The notes beneath the pieces are model-generated. The model did not search any database. It was not told where the DNA came from and saw nothing but the letters and a program-made list of their open reading frames with translations. Position numbers and translations under genes: made by a program. Shown here one piece after another: positions 15,877 through 24,146 of a stretch of DNA of 31,785 nucleotides; the stretch's first letter is position 1, and every line of letters begins with the position of its first letter. Source of the DNA: an uncultured Flavobacteriia bacterium. GTDB taxonomy: Bacteria > Bacteroidota > Bacteroidia > Flavobacteriales_D > Crocinitomicaceae. The DNA is taken from assembly GCA_937975705.1 (NCBI GenBank), contig CALJTX010000059.1, positions 1-31,785 of the forward strand, written 5' to 3'.

Positions 15877-16329
15877 ATGGCATCATTTTTTAAATTTTGG
15901 AAGCAAGATCTTCCAGCGGGTGGTCAATCAAAATTAGCAGCCGTTTTTCATGGCTTATTGTTGTTTTTTTCAATTCTCTTTTTGAGTTCTGTACGCAATT
16001 TGATTCCATTGGCAGCAGTATTGGTTTTACTCAAAGGTATTGGTATCGGCATTCTTGTTTCGATTTTCTATATTCTCAAAAGGAATTTTCAAAATCATTT
16101 TACCAAGGAAGAAACCAATGAAGCGTGTAGCATAATATTATCTGAAGAGGTTACCTTTTTGACTAAAGGAGGAATCCTTGATGCATTGCAACAAAGCAAG
16201 AATAAGCGCATAATTATCGATGCGTCAAGATCGAAATGTATCGATTTAGATGTACTTGAGTCCTTGCAGGAATTTCAATTCAACGCCGAACAAGAAGAGC
16301 GTCAACACATCAGTTTCATCAATTTATAA
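15877..16329 (+). CDS. Miniature SulP-like protein: two TM segments plus STAS domain
   Basis: The 150-residue protein looks like the ends of a SulP anion transporter joined together. Residues 1-14 (FFKFWKQDLPA) match the N-terminal leader of Bacteroidota SulP proteins. Residues about 15-50 (GGQSKLAAVFHGLLLFF, LIPLAAVL) match a late transmembrane section, and about 53-70 (KGIGIGILVSIFYILKRN) match the last helix and linker. Residues about 85-150 form a STAS domain (LSEEVTFLTKGGIL, IIIDASRSKCIDLDVLESL). The transport core of about 10 helices is missing, yet the frame is intact. It probably acts as a membrane-tethered STAS module, not a transporter. The TAA stop shares one base with the carbonic anhydrase ATG, so the pair is translationally coupled. 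Confidence 0.8.
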   Translation: MASFFKFWKQDLPAGGQSKLAAVFHGLLLFFSILFLSSVRNLIPLAAVLVLLKGIGIGILVSIFYILKRNFQNHFTKEETNEACSIILSEEVTFLTKGGILDALQQSKNKRIIIDASRSKCIDLDVLESLQEFQFNAEQEERQHISFINL

Positions 16330-16964
16330 TGGAGAATTTTTATAACGAGTTGTTGGAAAACAACAAAAATTGGGTGGCGAGTAAACTTCTTTCTGACCCA
16401 GATTATTTTAAAAAACTTTCTGTCGGGCAAAAACCGCCAGTACTTTGGATTGGTTGTGCTGATAGCCGTGTGCCCGCCAATGAAATCATTGGTGCCGAAC
16501 CCGGTGAGGTTTTTGTGCATCGCAATATTGCCAATATGGTCGTGCATTCCGACATGAATATGTTGTCTGTGCTTGACTACGCGGTAAATGTTTTGCAAGT
16601 AAAGCATATTATTGTGTGTGGGCATTACGGTTGCGGTGGTGTGCAAGCGGCCATGACCAATAAGCACATTGGCCTTATTGATAACTGGATTCGCCACATC
16701 AAAGACGTTTACCGTCTGCATCGATCAGAACTCGATGCAATTGAAGATGAAGCAAGTCGCTTTGATCGTTTTGTAGAATTGAATGTTTTTGAACAAGTGC
16801 TAGACTTAGGTAAGACTTCTATTGTTCAGGCGGCTTGGGAACGCGGTCAGGAAATTCATGTACATGGTTGGGTCTACGCGATTCACGACGGCATGATACG
16901 GGATTTACAGGTTACACTCAAAGACAATGAGACGCTCAGCGATGTCTATAAGTTAGATTTATAA
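16329..16964 (+). CDS. can: Beta-class carbonic anhydrase
   Basis: This zinc enzyme interconverts CO2 and bicarbonate in the cytoplasm. All active-site residues of the beta class are present: Cys43, Asp45 and Arg47 in GCADSRVPANEI, His99 and Cys102 in VCGHYGCGGV, plus the HRNIANMV motif (64-71). At 211 residues it has typical length, with no signal peptide. In Bacteroidota such genes often sit beside a SulP transporter that may carry bicarbonate. Here the neighbour is the truncated SulP/STAS protein, whose stop codon overlaps this start (TAATG), so the two proteins are made together. Confidence 0.93.
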   Translation: MENFYNELLENNKNWVASKLLSDPDYFKKLSVGQKPPVLWIGCADSRVPANEIIGAEPGEVFVHRNIANMVVHSDMNMLSVLDYAVNVLQVKHIIVCGHYGCGGVQAAMTNKHIGLIDNWIRHIKDVYRLHRSELDAIEDEASRFDRFVELNVFEQVLDLGKTSIVQAAWERGQEIHVHGWVYAIHDGMIRDLQVTLKDNETLSDVYKLDL

Positions 16965-17006
16965 GAAACACAAGCCTTTGCGGGTCATTTCCCAATTTTA
17001 ATTGTG

Positions 17007-17014
17007 TAATTTCG
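17007..17014 (+). promoter_or_regulatory. -7-like element TAATTTCG immediately before ATG 17019
   Basis: Seven of eight positions fit TAnnTTTG (C replaces the third T of TTTG). It ends exactly 4 bases before the start codon, the same spacing as at other starts in the window. No clear -33 box is visible. Confidence 0.3.
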
Positions 17015-17018
17015 TGTC

Positions 17019-18296
17019 ATGGAATTACTCATGATCATTTTATTGGTTTTGATCAACGGGGTCTTTTCAATGTCAGAAATGGCGTTGGTCAGCTCAAAGC
17101 GTTATAAATTGGAAAAAGCGAGCAAGCGCGGTAACAAAAAAGCCCGTAAAGCACTCGAGCTTTCAGAGAAACCAACACGCTTTCTCTCTACTGTACAAAT
17201 TGGCATTACGCTTATCGGTATCCTCTTAGGGGTCTATTCAGGTGAAAACCTCACAAACGATTTCATGGCATTACTTGATAAAGTAAGCGTGCTCAAACCA
17301 TATAGTCAAGAATTAGCCACGGGCTTTATTGTCGTGACCATTACTTATTTTTCGATTGTGCTCGGAGAACTTGTTCCAAAACGCATCGGAATGGCTTTTC
17401 CTGAAAAAATCATCACTTTCATGGCAGGCCCTATGCAAATATTAGCATTAGTCACTGGGCCATTTGTGTGGTTACTCACTTCCACGAATAACTTATTTGT
17501 AAAGATTTTAGGCTTAAATGATTCCACTGATCAGGCGGTTTCGGAAGAGGAAATCAAATCGATTTTAAAAGAAAGTGCGCAAGGAGGAGAAATCCAAGAC
17601 ATCGAGCATTCTATAGTTGAGCGCGTTTTTGAATTAGGAGACCGCAAAGTGAAATCTTTGTTCACGCACCGCAGTGAAGTTGTGTTCTTCAAAGAAAGTG
17701 ACACTTGGCAAGAAATTCGCCAAAAAATTGATGAGCAAAAACACTCTGCCTATCCGGTTTCCTCGAGCAATGACTTAGATGACATCACCGGTATCATCTT
17801 ACTCAAAGATCTTTTTGGTGGCCATACAGAACAAGATTTCAAAGTGGTCAATTACATCAAAGACCCCATTTATTTCAATGAAAATACCAGTGCATATCAA
17901 GTGCTGGAGTCTTTTAAAAATGAAGGAAACCATTATGGTATTGTGGTCGATGAATACGGTTCAGTTCAAGGCATCATTACCATGGATGACATGCTCGATG
18001 CGTTGGTTGGAGAAGCCACAGAACACTACCAAGATGAATACAAAATTGTTCAAAGAACCGACGATTCCTGGTTGGTAGATGGTCAGTATTCCATATTTGA
18101 TTTTGAGAAGTATTTTGATGTGCTCGTTACGGACGAACAGAATTCCTATGCCACCGTTGCCGGCTTGTTTATTTCACACAAAAATGAAATTCCAGAAGTA
18201 GGCGACACGCTCATTGTCGATCAATTGCAATTAGAGGTTGTCGATAAAGATGGTCCTAGAATTGATAAATTATTGGTGACCTTACTTGAGAAGTAG
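17019..18296 (+). CDS. CNNM/CorC-HlyC membrane protein with CBS pair
   Basis: The 425-residue protein has the standard three-part build of the 'hemolysin' family. A CNNM (DUF21) membrane domain spans about residues 1-195 (NGVFSMSEMALVSSKRYKLE, TVQIGITLIGILLGVYSGE, GELVPKRIG). Two CBS motifs span about 205-330 (VFFKESDTWQEI; YGIVVDEYGSVQGIITMDD). A C-terminal CorC/HlyC transporter-associated domain spans about 345-425 (DSWLVDGQYSIFDFEKYF). The family is linked to magnesium and other cation efflux, and the name hemolysin is historical. It appears to be a single-gene unit whose stop lies 4 bases from the convergent tRNA gene. Confidence 0.88.
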   Translation: MELLMIILLVLINGVFSMSEMALVSSKRYKLEKASKRGNKKARKALELSEKPTRFLSTVQIGITLIGILLGVYSGENLTNDFMALLDKVSVLKPYSQELATGFIVVTITYFSIVLGELVPKRIGMAFPEKIITFMAGPMQILALVTGPFVWLLTSTNNLFVKILGLNDSTDQAVSEEEIKSILKESAQGGEIQDIEHSIVERVFELGDRKVKSLFTHRSEVVFFKESDTWQEIRQKIDEQKHSAYPVSSSNDLDDITGIILLKDLFGGHTEQDFKVVNYIKDPIYFNENTSAYQVLESFKNEGNHYGIVVDEYGSVQGIITMDDMLDALVGEATEHYQDEYKIVQRTDDSWLVDGQYSIFDFEKYFDVLVTDEQNSYATVAGLFISHKNEIPEVGDTLIVDQLQLEVVDKDGPRIDKLLVTLLEK

Positions 18297-18300
18297 GTAG

Positions 18301-18372
18301 TGGTCTCGCCAGGAATCGAACCTGGATCAAACGTTTAGGAAACGCTTATTCTATCCGTTGAACTACGAGACC
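18301..18372 (-). tRNA. tRNA-Arg (anticodon CCU)
   Basis: A complete 72-base cloverleaf is readable on the minus strand: acceptor stem GGTCTCG/CGAGACC with discriminator A, D stem GTTC/GAAT, anticodon stem AGCGT/ACGTT around loop TTCCTAA (anticodon CCT), a 4-base variable loop, and T arm CCAGG-TTCGATT-CCTGG. The D loop carries A20, an arginine identity element. No CCA tail is encoded. The first 10 bases of the tRNA also encode the last three codons and stop of the upstream glycosyltransferase gene. Confidence 0.95.
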
Positions 18373-19475
18373 AATTGTTGTATTTCTTGCCAAACTTTTT
18401 CGGCAGCGAGGTCCCAATTGAATGCCAAAACACGTTTCTTACCAGCTTCAACTAATTGGGTTTGCAAAGCTACATCATTTTTCAATTTTTCCATGGCTTT
18501 AGCGATAGCATCCACATCAAAGGGGTCCACAAAAAGTGCCGCATCGGCAGCAATCTCTGGCAAACAGCTTTGATCACCTGCAATGATTGGTGTTTGGGCC
18601 GCCATTGCTTCGGCTAAAGGCATGCCAAAGCCTTCAAAGTAAGGCACATAAACAAATGCTGCCGCTGCCGCCATGATGTTCGCGAGTGTCTTGGTTTCGA
18701 TATGACCTTTGAAATGAATCCGTTTGGCAAGATTAGATTCAATTTCAAAAGATTGGTCTTTCCACATTGCTGCTCCTACGATAACAAGTTGATAGGAAGA
18801 ATCTGTCTGAGCAAACAATTGAAAAGCTTGGAGCAAGCGGTGGATGTTTTTTCTTGGGTGCAGCGAGCCCACAAATAAAAAGTAAGGTGCATTAAAGCCC
18901 AATTGCTGCTGGATATTGTCTTTTTCTTGAATTGAAATGGGTTGGTATTGCGCGTTGACCCCATTATAGATGACGCTGATCTTTTCAGAAGGTATCTGAT
19001 AACTAGAAATGATGTCTTTTTTAGTGGTTTCGGATACCGTTACAATTTGAGTTGCAGCTTTTGCAAAGCGAGGAAAGTACTTTTTATAATACCAGGCCAC
19101 CCATTTAGGGAGGTCTTGCGGAAAATGTTCAAAATTGAGGTCGTGAATGCTGGCGAGCACGGGTACTTGTATGCTGAGCGGGAACATTCCGTCGGGTGTC
19201 CAAAATACATCGATCTGATCTTTCTGAATGGCTCTTCTCAAGCGCCATTGAAACCAAATAACGTATAGGAAAGGATGTCTAGTTGGCGGAAATACACTTT
19301 TGCAAATGACATTTGGTCCAAAACTAAATTGAGGGTCGACAGGTCGGTCAAAATATAAAACAAATGAGTGTTCAGGGTGTGCAACCGTCATTCGCTTGAC
19401 AATTTCTAGCGTGTAATTTCCAAAGCCTTCCATTTTTTGGCCAAGTAAGGATCTGGTATTGATGCCAATGCGCAT
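18363..19475 (-). CDS. Family-4 glycosyltransferase
   Basis: The 370-residue protein has the GT-B fold pattern of family 4: N-terminal MRIGINTRSLLG and GFGNYT acceptor-domain features, SIHDLNFEHFP in the middle, LFVGSLHPRKNIHRLLQAF as the donor-domain start, and the E-x7-E nucleotide-sugar motif FEGFGMPLAEAMA followed by CLPEIAADAALFVDP. It transfers a sugar from a nucleotide donor, probably to a cell-surface glycan. Neither donor nor acceptor can be told. The start chosen is the ATG at 19475, one base after the stop of the metallo-hydrolase gene; a longer frame from 19535 would overlap that gene by 59 bases. Its stop codon lies inside the tRNA-Arg gene. Confidence 0.85.
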   Translation of the reverse strand: MRIGINTRSLLGQKMEGFGNYTLEIVKRMTVAHPEHSFVLYFDRPVDPQFSFGPNVICKSVFPPTRHPFLYVIWFQWRLRRAIQKDQIDVFWTPDGMFPLSIQVPVLASIHDLNFEHFPQDLPKWVAWYYKKYFPRFAKAATQIVTVSETTKKDIISSYQIPSEKISVIYNGVNAQYQPISIQEKDNIQQQLGFNAPYFLFVGSLHPRKNIHRLLQAFQLFAQTDSSYQLVIVGAAMWKDQSFEIESNLAKRIHFKGHIETKTLANIMAAAAAFVYVPYFEGFGMPLAEAMAAQTPIIAGDQSCLPEIAADAALFVDPFDVDAIAKAMEKLKNDVALQTQLVEAGKKRVLAFNWDLAAEKVWQEIQQLVS

Positions 19476-19476
19476 G

Positions 19477-20118
19477 CTAAAACTCGAGAATATAATTGGT
19501 TTGTTTTTCTTGTCCGATGGTAGTGGATGGGCCATGGCCGCAATAAACGACCGTTTGTTCAGGAAATTTGAACATGACGTTAAAAATGCTATTTTTCAAG
19601 GTTTGAAGGTCGCCACCTGGCAAATCTACCCGGCCAAAACTGCCTTTGAATAAGACGTCTCCGTTGATCACAAAACCACTTTCGTGATAGAATACTACGT
19701 GGCCCGGCGCATGTCCTGGGGTATGATAAACGTTGAATTTTAAGGCGCCAAATTGAACTTCTTGTTGGTCTTGAAGTTCAAAGCTAGGCACTTCAACTTC
19801 TTTGTAATTTTCAAATCCATACACATGTGCATAGCTCTTGACAGACTCCCAAGTGCTGTGGTCTGCTGCATGCAGATAGGCCGGTGCTTTGAAACGATCT
19901 TGGCAAAATGCGGCGCCTAAAATATGATCGATGTGGGCATGTGTAAACAGAATTGCTTTGACCGAAAGTCCATTTTCGTTGATATAAGCGAAAAGCGCTG
20001 TTTCTTCTGCTCTTGTATAGCAACCGGGGTCAAAAATGACGGCGTCTTGGCCATCAGAGACGACAAAGGTGTTTTCTTGAAAACCATTAAAGGAGAATAC
20101 TTGTATCTGAACTGACAT
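19477..20118 (-). CDS. Metallo-beta-lactamase-fold hydrolase, glyoxalase-II-like
   Basis: The 213-residue protein carries the full dinuclear metal site: H60-x-H62-x-D64-H65 (THAHIDHILG), H136 (HTPGHAPGH), D154 (NGDVLF) and H195 (CGHGPST). Length and motif spacing match the short YcbL-type glyoxalase-II-like hydrolases, which cleave thioesters such as S-lactoylglutathione or related metabolites. The physiological substrate is not evident here. The glycosyltransferase gene follows directly, so the two are probably co-transcribed. A TAACTTTG element ends 4 bases before the ATG. Confidence 0.85.
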   Translation of the reverse strand: MSVQIQVFSFNGFQENTFVVSDGQDAVIFDPGCYTRAEETALFAYINENGLSVKAILFTHAHIDHILGAAFCQDRFKAPAYLHAADHSTWESVKSYAHVYGFENYKEVEVPSFELQDQQEVQFGALKFNVYHTPGHAPGHVVFYHESGFVINGDVLFKGSFGRVDLPGGDLQTLKNSIFNVMFKFPEQTVVYCGHGPSTTIGQEKQTNYILEF

Positions 20119-20122
20119 GTTT

Positions 20123-20130
20123 CAAAGTTA
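20123..20130 (-). promoter_or_regulatory. -7 element TAACTTTG immediately before ATG 20118
   Basis: An exact minus-strand TAnnTTTG match, ending 4 bases before the start codon. A TTTG 22 bases further upstream may be a weak -33 box. Confidence 0.45.
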
Positions 20131-20143
20131 CTGCAAATCTGCT

Positions 20144-23100
20144 TTAGCGCAGCAAATTGACATGACCTGTCAGGACTTCTTTTCTGTTTAAGTAATCGGT
20201 GTATTTGATTTTCCAGGTATAGGTGCCATCTTGACAAGGACGGAAGTTGTAGGTGCCGTCCCAGTAGTCTTTAAGATCGGAAAATTGATAAATGAGCTCG
20301 CCCCAACGGTCATAGATACTGACCTCTACCTCAAGAAAATTACCGCCAACAACTCTGAAATATTGATTGAACATATCGCCGTCTGGCGTGAAGGTATTTG
20401 GTACGTAAAAGAACGGGTCAAAGAATATATTGACTTGACTTTGTGCCGTACACCCATTTTCATCGGTGAAATAGACAGAATAAATGGCATTCTGATTGGG
20501 TGTTACTTCAGTTGACTGACAGGTCGGACAAGAAACTTCGTCTTGTGGCGTCCATAAAAAGGCACCGGGCCCAGATGGGTCTGCTGTAAGTTGGATGACG
20601 TCTCCTTGCACGGCAAAGATGTCGGATCCTGCACTCACAAAAGCAGGTTGATACACGTTGACTTGAACGTAGGCAGAATCTTGGCAACCTTGTGCATCTG
20701 TACCAATGACCATGTAAGTGGTGTTGTATGGAGGTAAAACAGACACCTGAGCACCGTTGGCGCTCGAGCCATTAGCGCTCGGACTCCACTCGTAATAGAG
20801 TGCACCACTTGCCCAAAGATTGGCTGGGCGCCCCGGACAAACGATGGTGTCGTTTCCAGCGTAAATTTGAGCGGTGAGAATAGCCACCCAAACAGAGTCT
20901 GTTTCTGTTCCGCAACTATTTGTGACATCAACAAAATAATATTGACCAACTAACGGGTTGATTTGAACGGTTTGGTTTGTTGCACCAACCAAGTTGTTAT
21001 TCGGATACCAGAAGTAGCTGGTGCCACCTGCAGCGGTAAGTGGCATTGAGGTGCCATAGCAAAGCGCAACACTATCTATGAGTTGTGGAACAGGTGGGTT
21101 GTTGAAAACCGTGATGCTGATCGAGTCTTGAGCTGTACAACCATTGGCTGATGTGGTGGTGGCGGTGTAGGTAATATTGTTGGCTGGAGTTGAGATTACA
21201 TTGGTGCCGTTTGTCGTGTTGAGGAAGTTTCCTGGAGACCAACTCACCGTACCGCTTGCAGTGGCTGCAATATTTACACTTTCTCCGATACAAATAGTGG
21301 TGTCGTTGGGCAGGGAAATGGTCGGGGCACTGACGTCAAGGGTTACTTGAACGGTGTCTGAACCACAGGAGTCTGCAATAATGACGGAAAAGGTTGTGGT
21401 GGCAAAAATTGTAGCAGTAGGATTTGCGATCGTTGGGTTGTTGAGCACATTTGCGGGAGACCAGCTGTATGTTGTTCCGCCATAGGCATCTAGTTGATAG
21501 GAATCGCCTGGGCAAATGCTAACTGCTGGTTGCACCGCACCTGCTGTGAAGCCACCGATATTGACGGTAACAGTGACTGAATCTGGGGTAAAACAGCCCG
21601 TTGAATCGAATGCCACGAGCAAGACATCATAAGTGCCGGGTGTGGTGTAGGCATGAATGGGTTCATAGACACTTGAGGTGGTGCCATCTCCAAAATCCCA
21701 GAAAAATGAGTTGGCATTTAGTGAATTGTTGTCGAAGTAAACACTTTGTGGAATGCAAATGAGTGGTTGTGGCTGAGCTGCAATGGCCTCTATGGTACTT
21801 AGTTCAAATTTGAAGCAAGCTAAATTACAATTGGTACTCTGATTGGTTGGTGACCACGAACCAGGGGTGCTGGTAAAACCGTAGTCATTTCCACCACAGG
21901 CGCCACAAACGGCATGGTAAATTCTGCCCTGATTGTCAAAGCGGGAAGTACCACCATCTACGTGATTGGAACTGCTGTTGATACCGCCCATAAAAGTGGC
22001 ATATTTAAGGGCACTTGCATCTTGATCAAGAACAGCGATGTAAAAATTAGAACCGTTGGTATTGAGCTGGTAAGCATCAAGCGTCACTGGAAAGTTATTC
22101 GTGGTTGAATAAATTGCAGGGGCATAAATGGTATTTAGTGTACCACCCCATCCAGCAAGATAAATGTCGAAACAATCGGAAATAAGGAAAGCAGTTGGTG
22201 ATATTTCTACGTGTCCGGTAGCCGCACCAATCATGGTTGTCCAGTTGGTGACAGATAAATCTTGGGCATATTTGCGTAAAAACTGACCAGAATTCGCATT
22301 TGCATAACATCCGGGGGTAACGGCCCATGAAGATTCGGATTGTCCGTAAACATAAACGGAATTGTTGACGTCTGTACGCACAAAGTAGGTCTGATCGTAT
22401 TCGGATTGCCCCATGTAGGTACCAGATTGCAAAGCTCCACTTGCTGCATTGATGCGCAAAGCATAACCATCTGAAATACCGCCGTTAAACGTGAGGTCGT
22501 GTCCGCCTGTAATGGCTAAAGAACTTGAGGTGGTTCCGCCTGCAACGTATACGCTACCATTGGTGCCAGTGGTTATGGAATTGCCCGATTCTACGCCGCT
22601 TCCGCCAAAATAGGTGCTCCAAAACATTTGAGATAAGCCTGAGTTCATTTTGAAAACAACGGCGTCTTGAGTGCCATTGAGCAACCCTTGGAATGCATTG
22701 GTTGTTGGAAAATTCGTAGAAATGGTTGTGCTAGAAATGTAGACGTTTTGATTGGCATCCAATACGATTTCGCCGCGGTAGTGATCACCATAGTTGTAAT
22801 TGAGCGCGCTGATATTCATGCCATCAGTGTTGGTGCCGCCTACATACGTCGAGGAAAGGAGTGCGGTTCCTGTAGCATTTAGGCGCGCCACGTAAATATC
22901 GGTGCCATTGAATTCTAGGGCGTCATACGTCAAATAAGGACCTCCATTAAAGGTGTTGTCATAGGACTGTCCGGCCATTGGAAAGTTGGTAGAGGAGGTG
23001 ACGCCATAAATATAAAGCTCACCATTTGGCGCGCAAACAATACTGTGCGGCGTTTCATTGCCAGAGCCTCCGATATAAGTAGAGTAGAGGAGGGCAGTTC

Positions 23101-24007
23101 CGTTGGCATTGAACTTTGTGATCCCTACATCCATCGGGAAGGTTCCGGTACCGGAGTTATAGGAGGGATCATAAGCTCCTGCTGTGCTTGGATACCCAGA
23201 CCCAAAAACGATTCCACCTCCAAAAAGATTCCCGTTGACGTCAGGTGTAGCGGTAAAGCCCCAGTTGTCTACGGGTGAACCCGTGAAGGTAGAAAATGTC
23301 AAACTCGGGTCGATGTAAAGCGCAAAATTTGGATCATAGGAAGATCCAACTTGAAATGAAACGATATCCTTTTCGATTACAAATTGAATTGGCACTTCTG
23401 TCCTTTGAGATTCCGAGAGGATATTCCATGCTTTAGGTGCACTGTAGGTGATTTCGCCAAAACGATGTGTGAGGTGCAGAAATCCTTGCGCATCGATAAA
23501 CATGGTGTCGGCGCCAAGTATTTGAAAATCGAATTGATGGATATCTGAATGAGGGAAGAGCTGAAGGTGAAAAGCAAATTGTTGCTTGTCTATGAGGTAT
23601 TTTAAATCGCCGCCAGTAAAAAAGTTACTTGCACTCAACTGGCGCACACCATGCACATTTGATTTCCATTTACTTTGGTCGTTTCCGATAAAGTAATTGT
23701 GGTAATGCGTGCTCGAATCTTGTGCGGTAAATGAGGCGTTCTGTGCATGCAAAAACTGATGTTTAATGGCATGATAAGTAGTGCCTTCGTGCGCTTCATG
23801 TGTTTCTTTTGTCTCGTGATTGTGAAAAGTAGCATCGGACAAAAAATAGGTCAGACCTTGTTGTTCGATATAAAGCCGACCAGAAGAAAGGGGCATATTG
23901 TACAAAATACGGTTGTCCCACTGGCCGTGATTAGGATACATCCAGATTTCTTGGGCAAACGCCGTTTGGATCAGGCTGACTAAAAATAAGACACGTATTA
24001 GGTTCAT
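20144..24007 (-). CDS. Large secreted T9SS cargo protein with SBBP repeats, PKD and type B sorting domain
   Basis: The 1287-residue product starts with a signal peptide (cleavage near TAFAQE). An N-terminal region (about 20-225, NHGQWDNRILYNM, then LYIEQQGLTYFLSD) is the domain usually preceding SBBP beta-propeller repeats. The repeats occupy about 225-740, with recurring units such as STYIGGSGNETPHSI, STYVGGTNTDGMN and STYFGGSGVESGNSI. A PKD domain (FFWDFGDGTTSSVYEP) lies near 772, and about five Ig-like repeats of about 80 residues (YSWSP, YFWYP, YEWSP) reach 1195. Residues about 1200-1287 (FYVPNTFTPDGDMFN, IYDRWGELIY, CQDGTYTWKIKY) are the type B T9SS/gliding-associated C-terminal domain. 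It is exported by T9SS to the surface or outside and is probably an adhesin or matrix protein. Confidence 0.88.
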   Translation of the reverse strand: MNLIRVLFLVSLIQTAFAQEIWMYPNHGQWDNRILYNMPLSSGRLYIEQQGLTYFLSDATFHNHETKETHEAHEGTTYHAIKHQFLHAQNASFTAQDSSTHYHNYFIGNDQSKWKSNVHGVRQLSASNFFTGGDLKYLIDKQQFAFHLQLFPHSDIHQFDFQILGADTMFIDAQGFLHLTHRFGEITYSAPKAWNILSESQRTEVPIQFVIEKDIVSFQVGSSYDPNFALYIDPSLTFSTFTGSPVDNWGFTATPDVNGNLFGGGIVFGSGYPSTAGAYDPSYNSGTGTFPMDVGITKFNANGTALLYSTYIGGSGNETPHSIVCAPNGELYIYGVTSSTNFPMAGQSYDNTFNGGPYLTYDALEFNGTDIYVARLNATGTALLSSTYVGGTNTDGMNISALNYNYGDHYRGEIVLDANQNVYISSTTISTNFPTTNAFQGLLNGTQDAVVFKMNSGLSQMFWSTYFGGSGVESGNSITTGTNGSVYVAGGTTSSSLAITGGHDLTFNGGISDGYALRINAASGALQSGTYMGQSEYDQTYFVRTDVNNSVYVYGQSESSWAVTPGCYANANSGQFLRKYAQDLSVTNWTTMIGAATGHVEISPTAFLISDCFDIYLAGWGGTLNTIYAPAIYSTTNNFPVTLDAYQLNTNGSNFYIAVLDQDASALKYATFMGGINSSSNHVDGGTSRFDNQGRIYHAVCGACGGNDYGFTSTPGSWSPTNQSTNCNLACFKFELSTIEAIAAQPQPLICIPQSVYFDNNSLNANSFFWDFGDGTTSSVYEPIHAYTTPGTYDVLLVAFDSTGCFTPDSVTVTVNIGGFTAGAVQPAVSICPGDSYQLDAYGGTTYSWSPANVLNNPTIANPTATIFATTTFSVIIADSCGSDTVQVTLDVSAPTISLPNDTTICIGESVNIAATASGTVSWSPGNFLNTTNGTNVISTPANNITYTATTTSANGCTAQDSISITVFNNPPVPQLIDSVALCYGTSMPLTAAGGTSYFWYPNNNLVGATNQTVQINPLVGQYYFVDVTNSCGTETDSVWVAILTAQIYAGNDTIVCPGRPANLWASGALYYEWSPSANGSSANGAQVSVLPPYNTTYMVIGTDAQGCQDSAYVQVNVYQPAFVSAGSDIFAVQGDVIQLTADPSGPGAFLWTPQDEVSCPTCQSTEVTPNQNAIYSVYFTDENGCTAQSQVNIFFDPFFYVPNTFTPDGDMFNQYFRVVGGNFLEVEVSIYDRWGELIYQFSDLKDYWDGTYNFRPCQDGTYTWKIKYTDYLNRKEVLTGHVNLLR

Positions 24008-24146
24008 GAGTTGAGTAAATTTAACACAAACGGGTGCAATCTCAAAATAATAAACTATCTAAAAGCGAGAAGGTTGCCAAAGTCGCAGAAAAAAATTGCG
24101 TTTGGTAAAAAATTGCTGTTTATTTGTGTTCCAAATTGCTTTGATA
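24008..24146. promoter_or_regulatory. Divergent control region between two T9SS cargo genes
   Basis: This 139-base region separates two divergently transcribed genes. An 8-base inverted repeat, AACACAAA at 24023-24030 and TTTGTGTT at 24123-24130, lies 15 and 16 bases from the two start codons, so each gene reads TTTGTGTT in its own leader direction. A TTGCTTTG at 24136-24143 just before ATG 24147 resembles TAnnTTTG with one mismatch. No strong promoter match is seen for the minus-strand gene. Confidence 0.3.

Noticed and set aside
15877..16329. Frameshifted remnant of a full SulP transporter
   Set aside because: Other frames in and around the gene do not encode the missing helices, and the single frame is uninterrupted with a coupled downstream start, so a frameshift does not explain the short length.
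19476..19535. N-terminal extension of the glycosyltransferase by 20 residues from an upstream ATG
   Set aside because: The extension would overlap the metallo-hydrolase coding end by 59 bases, and the family N-terminus (MRIGINTRSLLG) begins exactly at ATG 19475.
21000..23300. Repeated DNA in the large cargo gene as a CRISPR or tandem-repeat array
   Set aside because: The periodicity is at the protein level (SBBP and Ig-like repeats) with diverged codons; there are no identical direct repeats with spacers.
24096..24146. Upstream in-frame start for the M14 carboxypeptidase
   Set aside because: It is not an ATG and would add 17 residues before an otherwise perfect signal peptide that starts at ATG 24147.
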